Origin: Warburgia ugandensis
Taxonomy: Eukaryota > Streptophyta > Magnoliopsida > Canellales > Canellaceae
Direction: 5' to 3'
DNA length: 64,000 nt
NCBI GenBank assembly: GCA_035236585.1
Contig: CP141127.1
Span: forward strand, 44,778,001 to 44,842,000
Shown: positions 63,701-64,000 of the stretch, piece after piece
Numbering within the stretch: the stretch's first letter is position 1
Layout of the letters: each line of letters begins with the position of its first letter
The notes under the pieces: generated by a model
Database searches by the model: none
What the model saw: only the letters and a program-made list of their open reading frames with translations
What the model was told of the DNA's origin: nothing
Made by a program: the position numbers and the translations under genes

Positions 63701-64000
63701 ATTGATCAAGTGGGTCCCTTTGCAATTTTTAGGGTTTTTCTACCATAGTGGGTAAATCCCTTAATATCTCTTAGATATGTTCAAATAAACCATTTATATA
63801 ACTTCATTGCAATGTTTTATCATTATTAAAACATATCTCCAAGATCTGATCATCCCAGATCTTGAAGATCTTGGCAATTGGAAACTTGTTTCTTTAATAC
63901 CGAAAGTTTTACTATGTAATTTCTTGATTTTATCCTTTCATCAAAGAATAGAGGTTTCAAGCTTTCCATAGTTTCTTTCCGATCTCAATTTGGAGTTCAG
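60746..64000 (-). mobile_element. Long chromovirus-type LTR (LTR B), runs off right edge
   Basis: The plus strand begins TGTGATGACCCGAGTTTTTC at 60746, the same end type as the N family (TGTGACGACCCGGG), so on the minus strand this is the LTR end. At 62917-64000 it aligns with the start of LTR A, and at 63340-64000 with LTR D reversed and the beginning of LTR C. It could be the 5' LTR of element 4, or part of a separate insertion: no initiator-Met primer site is visible where it meets gag. No coding domain seen. Confidence 0.72.
62620..63020. repeat. Athila-leader-like module inside LTR B
   Basis: Contains GGAGGCATTTAGACCTCA (62730-62747), identical to 45055-45072 in the element 2 leader and to 36530-36547 reversed in the element 3 leader. 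Flanking strings (CCTAAGTCTAGA.., CCAATTGGCT, AAGTGGTTA, CCCTTACTA) also line up in order with 44955-45400. Confidence 0.65.

Overview
The window is plant nuclear DNA made almost wholly of LTR retrotransposons inserted into one another. I found no intact host gene, no tRNA or rRNA gene and no CRISPR array. Two Ty3/gypsy lineages known only from plants account for nearly everything. One is Athila-like (protease, RT, RNase H and integrase motifs, and a primer-binding site resembling the tRNA-Asp type). The other is Tekay/Del-like chromovirus (chromodomain after integrase, initiator-Met primer site in its relatives). Their density, decay and nesting suggest pericentromeric or other heterochromatin of a flowering plant with a repeat-rich genome. 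I cannot name the species.

Layout. 1-3157 is a minus-strand LTR of a chromovirus-type family with unusually long LTRs; it continues off the left edge. It sits inside the gag region of Athila-like element 1 (plus strand, 3158-10078, 3' LTR from 10079). That 3' LTR is cut into three pieces (10079-10474, 18808-19078, 48585-49695) by two insertions. The first is N1, a non-coding chromovirus relative (10475-18807, minus, target duplication CCAAT). The second is Athila-like element 2 (19079-48584, minus). Element 2 is itself split in pol by element 3 (26061-42288, plus), an Athila relative that lacks recognisable pol. Element 3's 5' LTR is split by N2, a second copy of the N family (27475-34818, minus, target duplication TTTTC). 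This gives at least four nested levels, all consistent with the junctions.

49696-53384 holds older LTR pieces, a gene-free stretch and a degraded array of about 60-bp repeats. 53385-56529 is a pair of chromovirus LTR copies facing in opposite directions, with both outer ends at the TG terminus. The right-hand copy is the 3' LTR of element 4, a minus-strand chromovirus with chromodomain (internal part 56530-60745). 60746-64000 is another long minus-strand LTR that runs off the right edge.

By eye, the LTR pair of N2 is youngest (about 2-3% different), then N1 (about 6-8%, mostly transitions), then elements 2 and 3 (roughly one base in ten). This order agrees with the nesting. All coding parts are fossils with many breaks. 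The observations most worth a second look are the inverted LTR pair, the two-copy non-coding N family with a conserved palindrome, the pol-less Athila relative, and a leader module shared between the Athila elements and the long chromovirus-type LTR.
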